Assembly: GCA_031553885.1 (NCBI GenBank)
Contig: JAVBKV010000060.1
Span: 1 to 64,000, forward strand
Origin: JAVBKV01 sp031553885
GTDB lineage: Bacteria; Bacteroidota; Bacteroidia; Bacteroidales; Azobacteroidaceae
Length of the DNA: 64,000 nucleotides
Direction: 5' to 3'
Shown here: piece by piece, positions 55,159 through 64,000 of the stretch
Layout of the letters: the number at the start of each line of letters is the position of its first letter
Numbering within the stretch: the stretch's first letter is position 1
Made by a program: the position numbers and the translations under genes
Notes under the pieces: model-generated
Seen by the model: the letters and a program-made list of their open reading frames with translations, nothing else
Database searches by the model: none
Told to the model about the DNA's origin: nothing

Positions 55159-56418
55159 TCAATAACCTCTGATGGCCTTGATTCCCGGAAGTTCTTTGCC
55201 TTCAATGAACTCCAGTAAAGCACCTCCTCCGGTAGATACATACGACATTTCTTCAGCAATGCCGAATTTATTAACGCAGGCTACAGAATCACCACCTCCT
55301 ACTAAGGAGAATGCTCCGTTTTTCGTAGCTTCTACGATAGCTTCGCCTACTGCGCGGGAACCATGGGTGAAATTATCGAATTCGAATACACCTGTAGGAC
55401 CGTTCCAAAGGATGGTTTTTGATTTTTTGATCACTTCGGCGAAAATTTCTTCGGTTTTCGGGCCGATATCCATACCTTCCCATCCGTCGGGAATTTCTCC
55501 TACGGGAGCAAAACCGGTGTTTGCATCATTGCTGAAATTGTCGGCGATTTTTGCATCTACCGCCAAAACCATGTTAACACCATTGGCTTTTGCTTTTTCA
55601 AGCAGTTCAAGAGCCAGATCCAATTTGTCGTTTTCACAAATGGAGATACCGATCTGTCCTCCCTGAGCTTTGGTAAAGGTATAAGTCATACCTCCTGCAA
55701 TGATCAGGTTGTCAACTTTAGTCAGCAGGTTTTCAATGATTTCAATTTTGGAAGAAACTTTAGAACCTCCCATGATGGCAGTAAACGGACGGGCCGTATC
55801 TTTCATCACTTTCTCAACGGCGTCGATTTCGTTTTGCATCAGATAACCGAATAATTTATGGTCAGTATCGAAATAATCGGCGATCAATGCAGTGGAAGCG
55901 TGCGCACGGTGAGCGGTACCGAAAGCGTCATTAACGTATACGGTAGCATAAGAAGCCAGTTTTTTTGTAAATTCTTTCTGACTTTCTTTAATGGCTTTTT
56001 TAGCTGCTGCTTTTTCTTCGTCTGATGCATCATCTGCCAGGCGTGGCTTGCCTTCTTCTTCTGCATAAAAACGCAGGTTTTCGAGCATCAGGGCTTGTCC
56101 CGGTTGAAGGGCTGCCGATTTTTCCGAAGCCTGGGTTCCCGTGCAATCGTCTGCGAATTGTACTTCCACACCCAATAACTTGGAAACATGAGCGAGGATA
56201 TGCTTCAGGGAGTATTTGTCAGCCGGGCCTTTGGGACGTCCCAGGTGTGAACCGATGATGATGCTTCCTCCGTCGTTGAGGATTTTTTTCAATGTGGGAA
56301 GAGCCGCACGAATCCGGGTATCGTCCGTAATATTGAAATTTTCATCCAGAGGAACATTAAAGTCTACTCTGACAAAGGCTTTCTGGCCTGAGAAATTGAA
56401 TTTGTCAATGGTTTGCAT
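55159..56418 (-). CDS. pgk: phosphoglycerate kinase
   Basis: A 419-residue glycolytic enzyme that transfers phosphate between 1,3-bisphosphoglycerate and ADP. The N-terminal substrate block (AFVRVDFNVPLDENFNITDD; SHLGRPKG), the GGSKVSSKI segment and the C-terminal nucleotide loop (LVGGGDSVACVNKFG) are intact. Length is normal for Bacteroidota. Confidence 0.98.
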   Translation of the reverse strand: MQTIDKFNFSGQKAFVRVDFNVPLDENFNITDDTRIRAALPTLKKILNDGGSIIIGSHLGRPKGPADKYSLKHILAHVSKLLGVEVQFADDCTGTQASEKSAALQPGQALMLENLRFYAEEEGKPRLADDASDEEKAAAKKAIKESQKEFTKKLASYATVYVNDAFGTAHRAHASTALIADYFDTDHKLFGYLMQNEIDAVEKVMKDTARPFTAIMGGSKVSSKIEIIENLLTKVDNLIIAGGMTYTFTKAQGGQIGISICENDKLDLALELLEKAKANGVNMVLAVDAKIADNFSNDANTGFAPVGEIPDGWEGMDIGPKTEEIFAEVIKKSKTILWNGPTGVFEFDNFTHGSRAVGEAIVEATKNGAFSLVGGGDSVACVNKFGIAEEMSYVSTGGGALLEFIEGKELPGIKAIRGY

Positions 56419-56484
56419 AATTGTTATGTTATTAAATAATACATTTTACGTGATGATCGGATGATAAGGATCTGTAAATAAAAA

Positions 56485-56540
56485 ACAAGGAACAAAAGAG
56501 CACAGACGATGGGAGGTGTCTTTGTCTTTTTGCTCCTTGT
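56485..56540 (-). terminator. terminator after serC
   Basis: An interrupted 13-14-bp stem (56485-56498 with 56527-56540) is followed on the minus strand by a T run. It lies just past the serC stop codon. Confidence 0.7.
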
Positions 56541-56571
56541 ATTTTATTTCAAGTTGCAAATATATAAAATA

Positions 56572-57639
56572 TTAATGGTTTTTCTCAAATTCTTTCATTG
56601 TATTAACCAATGCAATAACACTTTCTTTGGGAAGGGCGTTGTATGTGGATGCCCGGAATCCACCGACAGAGCGGTGTCCTTTGAGACCAATCATACCTCT
56701 TTCGGATGCAAATTTCTGGAATGCTTCTTCCAACTCCTTATACTCATCGTTCATTACGAAACAGATGTTCATCAACGAGCGGTCTTCCGCAGCAGCCGTA
56801 CCTTTGAATAATTTGTTCCGGTCGATTTCGTCATACAAAAGAGCTGCTTTTTCCTGATTCATTTGTTGCATAACACTTAATCCTCCCAATCCTTTCAGCC
56901 ATTTCAATGTTTGAAGGGCTGCGTAAATAGGCACTACGGGAGGGGTGTTGAACATGGATCCCTCCTTGATATGTGTCCGGTAGTCCAGCATGGTCGGAAT
57001 GGTACGGCTTACTTTACCCAGTAGTTCATCTTTCACAATAACAAAGGTGACTCCGGCCGGAGCCAGGTTCTTTTGAGCCCCTCCGTAAATCAGGCCGTAT
57101 TTGGAAACATCGATAGGACGGGAGAAAATATCGGACGACATATCGGCAACCAATGGAATGGGAGAGTCTATGTCCTTGTGAATTTCCGTACCGTAAATCG
57201 TATTGTTGGTGGTAATGTGGAAATAATCCGCATCAGTAGGAATCGTATAGCCTTTGGGGATGAACGTGTAGTTGGAGTCCTTGGATGACGCTACTTCCAC
57301 CACATCTCCAAACAATTTGGCTTCTTTCAGGGCTTTGTTTGCCCAAACTCCGGTATTCAGGTAAGCAGCTTTTTTCTCCAGCAGGTTAAAGGGAACCATA
57401 CAAAACTGTAGACTGGCGCCGCCTCCGAGGAACAATACGGAATATCCTTCCGGAATGTTTAGTAATTCATTGAATAAAGCAACCGCTTCATCAATAACAG
57501 CTTGAAAATCTTTCGAACGGTGGCTGATTTCCATGATGGATAATCCGATACCGTTAAAGTCCAGGATAGCTTTTGCCGTCTGGTCGATTGTTTCTTGCGG
57601 GAGGATGGAAGGTCCTGCATTAAAATTATGTTTTTTCAT
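56572..57639 (-). CDS. serC: phosphoserine aminotransferase
   Basis: A 355-residue class V PLP aminotransferase in serine and PLP biosynthesis. The N-terminal NFNAGPSILP motif is diagnostic, and the PLP-binding lysine is K190 in YGGAQKNLAPAG. The C-terminal GLKGHRSVGGFRASTYNALP block is also typical. serA, often next to it, is not present here. A -7-like TAACTTCG lies at 57687-57694 upstream. Confidence 0.97.
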   Translation of the reverse strand: MKKHNFNAGPSILPQETIDQTAKAILDFNGIGLSIMEISHRSKDFQAVIDEAVALFNELLNIPEGYSVLFLGGGASLQFCMVPFNLLEKKAAYLNTGVWANKALKEAKLFGDVVEVASSKDSNYTFIPKGYTIPTDADYFHITTNNTIYGTEIHKDIDSPIPLVADMSSDIFSRPIDVSKYGLIYGGAQKNLAPAGVTFVIVKDELLGKVSRTIPTMLDYRTHIKEGSMFNTPPVVPIYAALQTLKWLKGLGGLSVMQQMNQEKAALLYDEIDRNKLFKGTAAAEDRSLMNICFVMNDEYKELEEAFQKFASERGMIGLKGHRSVGGFRASTYNALPKESVIALVNTMKEFEKNH

Positions 57640-57714
57640 ACCTGAAAATATAGGGGTTTAATTAAACAGATGATAATTTCGAGCTACGAAGTTACAGCTT
57701 TTTTTAAATGGAAT

Positions 57715-58986
57715 TTATTTTTTCCACAGATTTTTCAAATGTTCGTGCAAACGGAGTTCTGCCGGATTGTTTTGAGGTTCCCAAAATCGTTTGCTTTTGA
57801 TCTCTTCCGGTAAAAAATCCTGTTCAACGAAATTATTTTCGTAGCTGTGAGCATATTTGTAATCCTTTCCGTAATTGAGATCCTTCATCAATTGGGTAGG
57901 GGCATTCCTTAAGTGGAGGGGAACAGGCAGGTTGCCGGTTTGCCGGATCGTAGACAATGCTGCGTCGATGGCTAAGTAAGCCGAATTACTTTTAGGACTG
58001 GTCGCCAGATAAATAGTAGTATGGGCCAATACAATGCGTCCTTCCGGCCAGCCGATTTTAGTCAGTGCATCGAAACAGGCGTTGGCCAGCAACAGGGCGT
58101 TGGGGTTGGCCAGTCCGATGTCTTCCGATGCGGAAATAACCAGCCTGCGGGCGATGAATTTGGGATCTTCTCCTCCTTCCACCATTCGGCCCAACCAGTA
58201 AATGGCGGCATCAGGATCGCTTCCCCGGATGGATTTGATGAATGCGGAGATAATATCGTAGTGCATTTCTCCTCCCTTATCATAGGCAGCAGGGTTTTCC
58301 TGCAGGCGATCGATGACCTTGGTGTCTGTAATGACAATTTCTTCGTCTCCTTTGCTGTCGTCCGATTCGATGACCAGCTCCAGGATATTGAGCAATTTAC
58401 GGGCGTCTCCTCCTGAAAATCGCATCAGCGCGTTGGTTTCATCGACCCGTATTTTTTTGTTTTTAAATTCAGAATCTTCCCGGAGCGCTTTATGCATCAA
58501 TCCTAACAGGTCTTTTTCTTCCAGGCTTTTCAGTACATAAACCTGACAACGGGAGAGTAGGGGACGGATCACTTCAAAGGAGGGGTTCTCCGTCGTAGCT
58601 CCGATCAGGGTGATTGTACCTGTTTCGACGGCAGCCAGCAATGAATCCTGCTGGGACTTGCTGAACCGGTGGATTTCATCGATAAAAAGAATGGGGCGAT
58701 TGGAATTGAAAAAACGGTTGCTTTTTACTTTGTCAATGATTTCCCTGACGTCTTTTACCCCGGAGTTGACGGCGCTTAGCGTATAAAAAGGAATGTCCAG
58801 TTGTTTGGAAATGATCTGTGCCAGAGTGGTTTTTCCAACCCCCGGAGGTCCCCATAAAATGAATGAAGGTACATGCCCCGAATCGATCATTTTCCGGAGG
58901 ATGCTTCCTTTTCCCACCAGGTGTTCCTGTCCGACGTAATCGTCCAGGGACTGTGGGCGCATTCTTTCTGCTAACGGGCGGTTCAT
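57715..58986 (-). CDS. rarA: replication-associated recombination protein A (MgsA-type AAA+ ATPase)
   Basis: A 423-residue clamp-loader-like ATPase. Walker A is GPPGVGKTTLA, Walker B is ILFIDEIHRF, sensor 1 is IGATTENPSFE and the C-terminal MgsA tetramerisation domain is clear (YHIISAFIKSIRGSDPDAA type: HYDIISAFIKSIRGSDPDAA). It acts at stalled replication forks with SSB. A 25-bp dyad overlaps its likely promoter. Confidence 0.96.
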   Translation of the reverse strand: MNRPLAERMRPQSLDDYVGQEHLVGKGSILRKMIDSGHVPSFILWGPPGVGKTTLAQIISKQLDIPFYTLSAVNSGVKDVREIIDKVKSNRFFNSNRPILFIDEIHRFSKSQQDSLLAAVETGTITLIGATTENPSFEVIRPLLSRCQVYVLKSLEEKDLLGLMHKALREDSEFKNKKIRVDETNALMRFSGGDARKLLNILELVIESDDSKGDEEIVITDTKVIDRLQENPAAYDKGGEMHYDIISAFIKSIRGSDPDAAIYWLGRMVEGGEDPKFIARRLVISASEDIGLANPNALLLANACFDALTKIGWPEGRIVLAHTTIYLATSPKSNSAYLAIDAALSTIRQTGNLPVPLHLRNAPTQLMKDLNYGKDYKYAHSYENNFVEQDFLPEEIKSKRFWEPQNNPAELRLHEHLKNLWKK

Positions 58987-59000
58987 TTTTGTAGCGTTCT

Positions 59001-59025
59001 AAAACCTGGTAAAGTTACAGGTTTT
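59001..59025 (-). promoter_or_regulatory. perfect dyad over the rarA promoter
   Basis: AAAACCTG and CAGGTTTT (8-bp perfect arms) flank a 9-base centre that contains, on the minus strand, TAACTTTA, a near match to the -7 consensus. A protein bound here would cover the promoter. Confidence 0.5.
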
Positions 59026-59205
59026 GACGGAACTGTACAAGAGAATAAGGGGATTTGTAAATGTTTTTGCAAAGCAGAGCTTTGTTTTTAACACAACTGG
59101 CTCTAAGCCACTACCTATATAAGATGCTTTCACTGGGAGCAAAGGTGTCTCCACTATTTTTAGGATATTTAACAAAAGATGTCGTCTAAATAAATAGTCT
59201 TTCGC

Positions 59206-59213
59206 TACTTTTG
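59206..59213 (+). promoter_or_regulatory. -7 element before the S41 peptidase
   Basis: TACTTTTG fits TAnnTTTG, 33 bases before the ATG. No -33 TTTG at the usual distance. Confidence 0.4.
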
Positions 59214-59246
59214 TTTTTTACAGTATAAATCCTTAATGAAAATATT

Positions 59247-61517
59247 ATGAAGTACTTAGCCTGTTTCCTTATTGCAACCGTTTTTTCAATCTTCCTTTAT
59301 GGCAAACCGGATACCGATTCCTCTTATTTGAAAATACCGGAACGCGAGGATAGTAAATACATTTCAGCTGAAATGAAATTCGAAACCAATGATAATATAT
59401 ATGATCCTTCCAGGAGCCCTTTTCCCTGGGTCAGCCGGTGGGTCTGTGAGGGAACTTCCAATAAAGACAATGTTGTCTTTGCAGAAGGGAAAAACTCGCT
59501 CCGTCTCAATGATAACTGTAATGCTTATTATTACCTCGATGCTTCCAGAATAGAGGGCGATTCACTGTTTTTTTCGGGAAAGTACAAATATGCAAAGGGT
59601 GTGAATGGGAAATTATATTTTTATATCCTGCAGAAAGACCGGTACGAGTCAGTCGAATGGCCTCCTGTTCCCGACAGCCTGATCATAGATCATATCAGGG
59701 GAAATTCGGAATGGAAAACATTTTCTATCCGGGCTAAATTAAAAAAGGGAATACAGGAAATCCGTTTCGGTTTGAAACTGAATGGATTCAACAACGTATG
59801 GATCGACGACTGGGATATACAGGTCGATAACTTGCCGGTATACCGGTTTGTCAAATCGCACTATCCAGCGGAAGAGGACAAGGAATTCGATAACGGATCT
59901 AATATCCGTTTAGGGGAACTGACTCCGCAAATACACCATAACCTCAATGTGTTGGGTCGTGTATGGGGATTTCTGAAATACTACCATCCGAAAATAACCG
60001 ACGGAGATGTAAACTGGGATTATGAACTGTTCCGGGTTTTACCTGAGGCAGCAAATGCTCCGGACAAGGATGCTCTGAATCTTGTTTTCTTAAAATGGAT
60101 TGAAAAATTCGGAAGTTTTCCGGAAACAAAATATGCTGTAACCGATACTTTTGCTTATTCCTGTCTGATCGATAACTCCTGGATAAACGACCGGGAATTA
60201 TTCTCAGATGAAATGATCGAAGCTTTAAATAAAGTAGAAAGAGCGGTACGAAGCGAAAAGGTAAACTATTACGCTATCCCGTTTGCAGGAGGAGCCCGGC
60301 ACCGGAACTTCAGGGCAGAAAAAGTGTATCCCGATATTCAATGGAGTGATCAGGGATTCCGTATCCTGACTTTGTTCCGGTTCTGGAATGTCATGCAATA
60401 TAATTTTCCATATAAATACCTGACTGATAATCCCTGGGACAAAGTCCTGTATGACCATATCCCGGATTTTTTTTCTCCGGAAACCGAAGCACAATACATG
60501 GCTTGTTTAATGAAACTGACTGCGGAATTAGATGATTCCCATGGAAGAGTCTTGTTTAACAAATCGTTAGCCGGAAGTCCGGCCGAAAGGATGAAATACA
60601 GGCAACAATCTCCGGCGGCATTGACAGAAACTTCCAACGGGGAATTTTGCGTCGAAAGAACGTCGTCATCCAAGCTCCTTCCCGGAGACGTTATTATATC
60701 AGTCGAAGGAACGCCTGTCCGGGATATTTTCAACTCGCTGGTTCCCTATGTCACGGCTTCTAATTACAATACCTTATCCCGGAATATCCGACCGCATTTG
60801 TTGAGAACAGATCAGGACTCACTAAGAGTGGAAATTAAACGGAACGGAGAAATAATACCCCTGACCCTGAGAGCATTCGGGATGAACAGCAATGTGACTT
60901 CGGAAATGAAAGGATTGTCGGATTATGCGCGGAGTAATAAAGATATTATATTCCTGGATCTCGGGACAAAATCTTCCCTGGAAATGATTACTATTATCCA
61001 AAATAATAGGTCTGCGAAAGGTATCGTTTTCGACCTCCGGAATTATCCGAGAGATTTTATGTCCTTTTTCAAACTTTCGGAGGAACTACTTCCGAAACAG
61101 GCCATTAACCTGTGGTTTTCGTCTCAGGATCTTGCGTATCTCGGGAATTACCGGAAATACAACGAATGTCCCATCGGATTGGAAAATAATCCGGATTATT
61201 TCAAAGGTAAAGTGGCTATTTTAGTTAATGAATATACGCAGAGTTTAGGAGAAATGACATCCATCGCCTTACGGAATGCTCCCGTATCTGCTGTCATCGG
61301 AACCTCGACTGCCGGTGCGGATGGAAATGCCACGTCATTTATGCTCCCCGGGGATATTCGCGTTGCATACACCGTTCTCGGAGCTTATTATCCCAATTGG
61401 GGACAATGCCAGCGAACCGGTGTCAGGATAGACATAGAGGTTCGTCCGACAGTAGAAGACATCATCCAGAAAAAAGACGCCTTGATTGAAAAAGCAATAG
61501 AATACATCCGGAATTAA
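59247..61517 (+). CDS. S41-family (tail-specific type) serine peptidase with beta-rich N-terminus
   Basis: A 756-residue exported protein with signal peptide YLACFLIATVFSIFLYG. Residues about 35-210 form a beta-rich, carbohydrate-binding-like region (GNSEWKTFSIRAKLKKG; FNNVWIDDWDIQV). A helical region (LGRVWGFLKYYHPKI) and a PDZ-like segment (LLPGDVIISVEGTPVRD) precede the S41 core. The catalytic Ser is S666 in NEYTQSLGEM, followed by GTSTAGADGNATSFMLPGD. It probably cleaves peptides in the periplasm or outside; the substrate is unknown. It is a single gene ended by a strong two-way terminator. Confidence 0.88.
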   Translation: MKYLACFLIATVFSIFLYGKPDTDSSYLKIPEREDSKYISAEMKFETNDNIYDPSRSPFPWVSRWVCEGTSNKDNVVFAEGKNSLRLNDNCNAYYYLDASRIEGDSLFFSGKYKYAKGVNGKLYFYILQKDRYESVEWPPVPDSLIIDHIRGNSEWKTFSIRAKLKKGIQEIRFGLKLNGFNNVWIDDWDIQVDNLPVYRFVKSHYPAEEDKEFDNGSNIRLGELTPQIHHNLNVLGRVWGFLKYYHPKITDGDVNWDYELFRVLPEAANAPDKDALNLVFLKWIEKFGSFPETKYAVTDTFAYSCLIDNSWINDRELFSDEMIEALNKVERAVRSEKVNYYAIPFAGGARHRNFRAEKVYPDIQWSDQGFRILTLFRFWNVMQYNFPYKYLTDNPWDKVLYDHIPDFFSPETEAQYMACLMKLTAELDDSHGRVLFNKSLAGSPAERMKYRQQSPAALTETSNGEFCVERTSSSKLLPGDVIISVEGTPVRDIFNSLVPYVTASNYNTLSRNIRPHLLRTDQDSLRVEIKRNGEIIPLTLRAFGMNSNVTSEMKGLSDYARSNKDIIFLDLGTKSSLEMITIIQNNRSAKGIVFDLRNYPRDFMSFFKLSEELLPKQAINLWFSSQDLAYLGNYRKYNECPIGLENNPDYFKGKVAILVNEYTQSLGEMTSIALRNAPVSAVIGTSTAGADGNATSFMLPGDIRVAYTVLGAYYPNWGQCQRTGVRIDIEVRPTVEDIIQKKDALIEKAIEYIRN

Positions 61518-61528
61518 TACTTGGATCA

Positions 61529-61587
61529 TTCTAAAAATAGAAAAACCTCTTCTCTGGTTTGGAGAAGAGGTTTTTCTATTTTTAGAA
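61529..61587. terminator. strong bidirectional terminator, 26-bp perfect stem
   Basis: 61529-61554 and 61562-61587 are perfect inverted complements with a 7-base loop, with A/T runs toward both ends. It separates the convergent S41 gene and the third PUL segment. Confidence 0.9.
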
Positions 61588-61597
61588 TCAGAGAAGA

Positions 61598-62476
61598 TTA
61601 TTCTTCGTCTGTTTCCGGGTTAACCACTTTGATAATTACCTGCCAGAATTTGAATTCAGACATGGTAAAGAATACCGTATTATTGTTTGTCTTATTTACA
61701 TTAATCCGAACCCGGTTAAACGGTTGGGCTGAAGTAAGCACCGGAGAAGTGTAATCATTTACTGCCGCATCGACAGGTAAATTATCTGCCGGATTAGCAA
61801 AATTCTTGATCAGGAACCAATTCGTACCATCCATACTTCCCATCAGATCAAAATCAATGGGACGATTGTTATTGTTTTGGGTACGTCTATGAAAATAAAA
61901 CTGATACGATTCCACCGTTCTTTTCAGATTAGCTTGCAGCCAGTATGGTGCCGGAAAACTTACCGACCAGGCAGTATGGAAGAATGTGGTTGCATCTCCA
62001 TCCAACAGGTTGGCAATGGGTCCTTCAGAAGGCTCCTGAGCATTTGTACTCAAATCAGAGGTTTCCAGTGCAATCTGGTTGTAGGTATAAGTAGTAATGA
62101 TTTCTGCCGGTTCTGAAACCTTCTTTATAACCTGAGCTGCTCCGGATGTTTCCGTATCACTTACCGGAGTCAGGGTAAACGTATATTCGTTATACTTGGC
62201 CCGGGTTTCGGAAATGATCATACTGTCGGTATAAGCGCTCGCTAATCGTAGCATATTCTTTTTTGTACGCGGATCGTAGTAATTAACCCTCACATACTTG
62301 ATGTTACTGTCGGCCGCAGAAAGATCCCAACGCAGGATAATCTTTCCCGGAAGTGTTTCGGCAGTCAGGTTATTGATCGCTCCGGGTTTTACCTTTGCCC
62401 CGTCATCGTCATTACAACCAACCAGTGCAAAAGCCAGCAAGCCGAAACAAATGATAGATTTTATTTTATTTTTCAT
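61598..62476 (-). CDS. SusD-linked surface lipoprotein with discoidin-like domain
   Basis: A 292-residue lipoprotein (lipobox LVGC, C21). An FN3-like N-terminal module (AINNLTAETLPGKIILRWDLS) of the DUF4998/DUF4959 kind is followed by a discoidin-like domain (NLLDGDATTFFHTAWS; YWLQANLKRTVESYQFYFHRR; FNRVRINVNKTNN). It is likely a glycan-binding partner of the SusD upstream, starting 32 bases after that stop codon. It is shorter than the PUL1 and PUL2 lipoproteins. Confidence 0.8.
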   Translation of the reverse strand: MKNKIKSIICFGLLAFALVGCNDDDGAKVKPGAINNLTAETLPGKIILRWDLSAADSNIKYVRVNYYDPRTKKNMLRLASAYTDSMIISETRAKYNEYTFTLTPVSDTETSGAAQVIKKVSEPAEIITTYTYNQIALETSDLSTNAQEPSEGPIANLLDGDATTFFHTAWSVSFPAPYWLQANLKRTVESYQFYFHRRTQNNNNRPIDFDLMGSMDGTNWFLIKNFANPADNLPVDAAVNDYTSPVLTSAQPFNRVRINVNKTNNNTVFFTMSEFKFWQVIIKVVNPETDEE

Positions 62477-62508
62477 ATCACATTAGTTGTTTTTAAGCAT
62501 TGTTAATT

Positions 62509-64000
62509 TTATTCATCGTCTTTTTCCCAACCTACATTTTGAGTCAGTTTGGGATTCTTATTGATTTCCGATTGAGGAATAGGCATGAAGTACATCCGGT
62601 TATCAGAATACCAGACTGGGCTTTTAAACGTAATGATGTTCCAAAAATCCGGAGCATTTTTCATGACATCGAATCCCTGTTTCGGTTTACCTTCCCGTTC
62701 CGCATCCATCCACCTGCGGTTATCAAAATAACGATGGCCTTCCGCGTGGAATTCAATCCGGCGTTCGCGGTGAATCAATTCTCTCAATTTGTTTGTGGTC
62801 AATGTAATACCTGCCTTCGCATACGCTTCCCGTACACCCTTGATTCCGGCTCGGTCGCGGATCTGATCCCAGTAAACGAATACATCAGCCTGGTTCAACG
62901 GATTCATACCTTTGGCTGCATAATATTCAAAAGCAGCTTCTGTATAGTTCATGTACAATTCGGTGAAACGGAAAATAGGTACGGCAAAATTTCCTATATT
63001 GTTTCTTGTATATGAAGGATTAAACCACTTGATATCCAGGAATCCGGAAACACAATAATCCCGTCCGGTTTTACGGTCATATCCGTCCTGACCATTTTTA
63101 TATGGACGGAAATAAGCTTCATTTTCACTGCCGTCTGTATCTGTATACGACCATTTCGTATTGAACGATTCTGTAGTTGAATCCATCATGACGTATGAAA
63201 ATTGTTCCGGAAATAAAATATTGGTATAGAACCGGGGTTCCCGTTTCCGGAATTTGTTATACAACTGAATGTTATTGAATGATCTGGAATTATAGGTAGA
63301 AAAACCGGTTGCTGTCCGGTAACTCGGATCGTCTTCCGGCATCAAGCCGTTAGCCATAAAATACTCTTCTATGTGCGCCCAGGTAGGACAAACACCCGAA
63401 TACAAAGCCCAACTAATGGGTAGAGCGTGCCTGTTAAACTCGGTAGATTCGAAATTTTGTTTATAGAAAACCATTTCCGAACTGGGTTCCCCTCCACGCG
63501 GATAAGTGAATATCCGTTTACAATACGCGTAACTGGTGTTACCATCTCGCATAAAATCAATATAAGTCCGGCCATTTTTTACCGTTTGAGTTTTAGCATA
63601 TTCGATGGCTTCTTTAGCTAAATCCATGGCTTTTTTCCATTTTTCAGGATCAACAGTCGTGCTGATCAGTTTCTTTCCTTCATTATCCTCCGGACACAGG
63701 CTGGAAAGGTCTTTTCCATCCGGTGATTTCATCCCGTTATACAAGGGACTGGCGGCATACAGGTACAAGCGGGCCCTCAGGAAACGGGCGGCCGTACCAT
63801 TAGCGCGACCGGCACGGTCAGGATCAGACTGCCCCCAGGAAGGATCCAGCCGGGCCATTGCTTCCAGCAACAACTTATCGATGTGTACGACACAAGTATC
63901 AAAATGAGACCGGGCAATACCCTCATTCATCTTACTTATCATTTCTGCTCCGTCATACACTTTATCAACAATAGGGATAGGACCAAATTGTTCCAGCAAC
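62509..64000 (-). CDS. SusD/RagB-family lipoprotein, 5' part outside the window
   Basis: About 497 residues are visible and the N-terminus lies beyond the right edge; the first visible residues, LLEQFGPIPIVDK, correspond to the helix usually near residue 150 of SusD. C-terminal signatures are present (FTELYMNYTEAAFEYY; IHRERRIEFHAEGHRYFDNRRW). It belongs to a third, separate PUL whose SusC should be just outside the window. It is not closely similar to the other two SusD proteins here. Confidence 0.93.
   Translation of the reverse strand, partial: LLEQFGPIPIVDKVYDGAEMISKMNEGIARSHFDTCVVHIDKLLLEAMARLDPSWGQSDPDRAGRANGTAARFLRARLYLYAASPLYNGMKSPDGKDLSSLCPEDNEGKKLISTTVDPEKWKKAMDLAKEAIEYAKTQTVKNGRTYIDFMRDGNTSYAYCKRIFTYPRGGEPSSEMVFYKQNFESTEFNRHALPISWALYSGVCPTWAHIEEYFMANGLMPEDDPSYRTATGFSTYNSRSFNNIQLYNKFRKREPRFYTNILFPEQFSYVMMDSTTESFNTKWSYTDTDGSENEAYFRPYKNGQDGYDRKTGRDYCVSGFLDIKWFNPSYTRNNIGNFAVPIFRFTELYMNYTEAAFEYYAAKGMNPLNQADVFVYWDQIRDRAGIKGVREAYAKAGITLTTNKLRELIHRERRIEFHAEGHRYFDNRRWMDAEREGKPKQGFDVMKNAPDFWNIITFKSPVWYSDNRMYFMPIPQSEINKNPKLTQNVGWEKDDE

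Larger units (their letters stand above)
58987..59246. other. divergent intergenic region rarA / S41 peptidase
   Basis: No gene seen. It holds the dyad at 59001-59025, a small hairpin near 59070-59084 (CAAAGC/GCTTTG) and a -7 element at 59206-59213. Confidence 0.5.

Noticed and set aside
59070..59090. Small hairpin CAAAGC/GCTTTG with T run
   Set aside because: No plus-strand gene precedes it and the stem is only 6 bp; it is likely chance.

Overview
The window looks like a chromosomal segment of a Bacteroidota species, most likely a gut-type Bacteroidales. The reasons are two complete SusC/SusD pairs plus a third SusD at the right edge, their companion surface lipoproteins, a GldB homologue, and promoters of the Bacteroidota type (TAnnTTTG at -7, sometimes TTTG at -33). 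I cannot fix the genus. I saw no rRNA, tRNA, CRISPR array or intact mobile element.

Layout. (1) 1-730: a frameshifted DDE transposase remnant. (2) About 0.9-21.3 kb: a mannose-directed polysaccharide utilisation locus (PUL1), all on the minus strand except its GntR/UTRA regulator. One unit is susC-susD and two discoidin-type lipoproteins (14.0 to 6.4 kb). A second is a small unknown protein, a GH38 alpha-mannosidase and a ROK sugar kinase (6.2 to 1.0 kb). A third is a GH92 alpha-mannosidase, an FHS-type sugar permease and a long mannose-6-phosphate isomerase (21.3 to 15.1 kb). Together they suggest capture and trimming of alpha-mannosides (for example N-glycans or mannan), then import, phosphorylation and isomerisation to fructose-6-phosphate. 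The same operator-like dyad lies just downstream of the susC and GH92 -7 elements, so both units are probably controlled by the GntR protein. (3) 21.5-23.2 kb: housekeeping nth and pheS. (4) 23.3-38.9 kb, plus strand: PUL2, with a LacZ-type GH2 carrying a discoidin domain, an unknown secreted protein, susC-susD, two lipoproteins in the same order as in PUL1, and a secreted FAD oxidoreductase. Its substrate is unknown, but a beta-galactoside component is likely. (5) 39.2-43.4 kb: gldB, metK, a structured palindromic repeat and a DUF6807/PmoA-type protein. (6) 43.4-50.3 kb: a full phosphate regulon, pstSCAB-phoU plus a PhoB/PhoR-like pair, with three direct repeats at exact 11-bp spacing in front of pstS. 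(7) 50.3-55.1 kb: a four-helix-bundle gene remnant, then a TolC/MacA/MacB-like export operon. (8) 55.1-59.0 kb, minus strand: pgk, serC, rarA. (9) 59.2-64 kb: an S41 peptidase with a beta-rich N-terminal region, then the 3' end of a third SusD locus cut by the window edge.

The most notable items are the operator pair that wires PUL1 to its regulator, the N-terminal domain shared by the GH38 and GH92 enzymes, the isomerase with an unexplained 215-residue N-terminal region, the Pho-box-like array, the palindromic element whose arms are interleaved rather than nested, and the unknown secreted protein and FAD oxidoreductase of PUL2. I found no recognisable defence system or other clearly new machinery.
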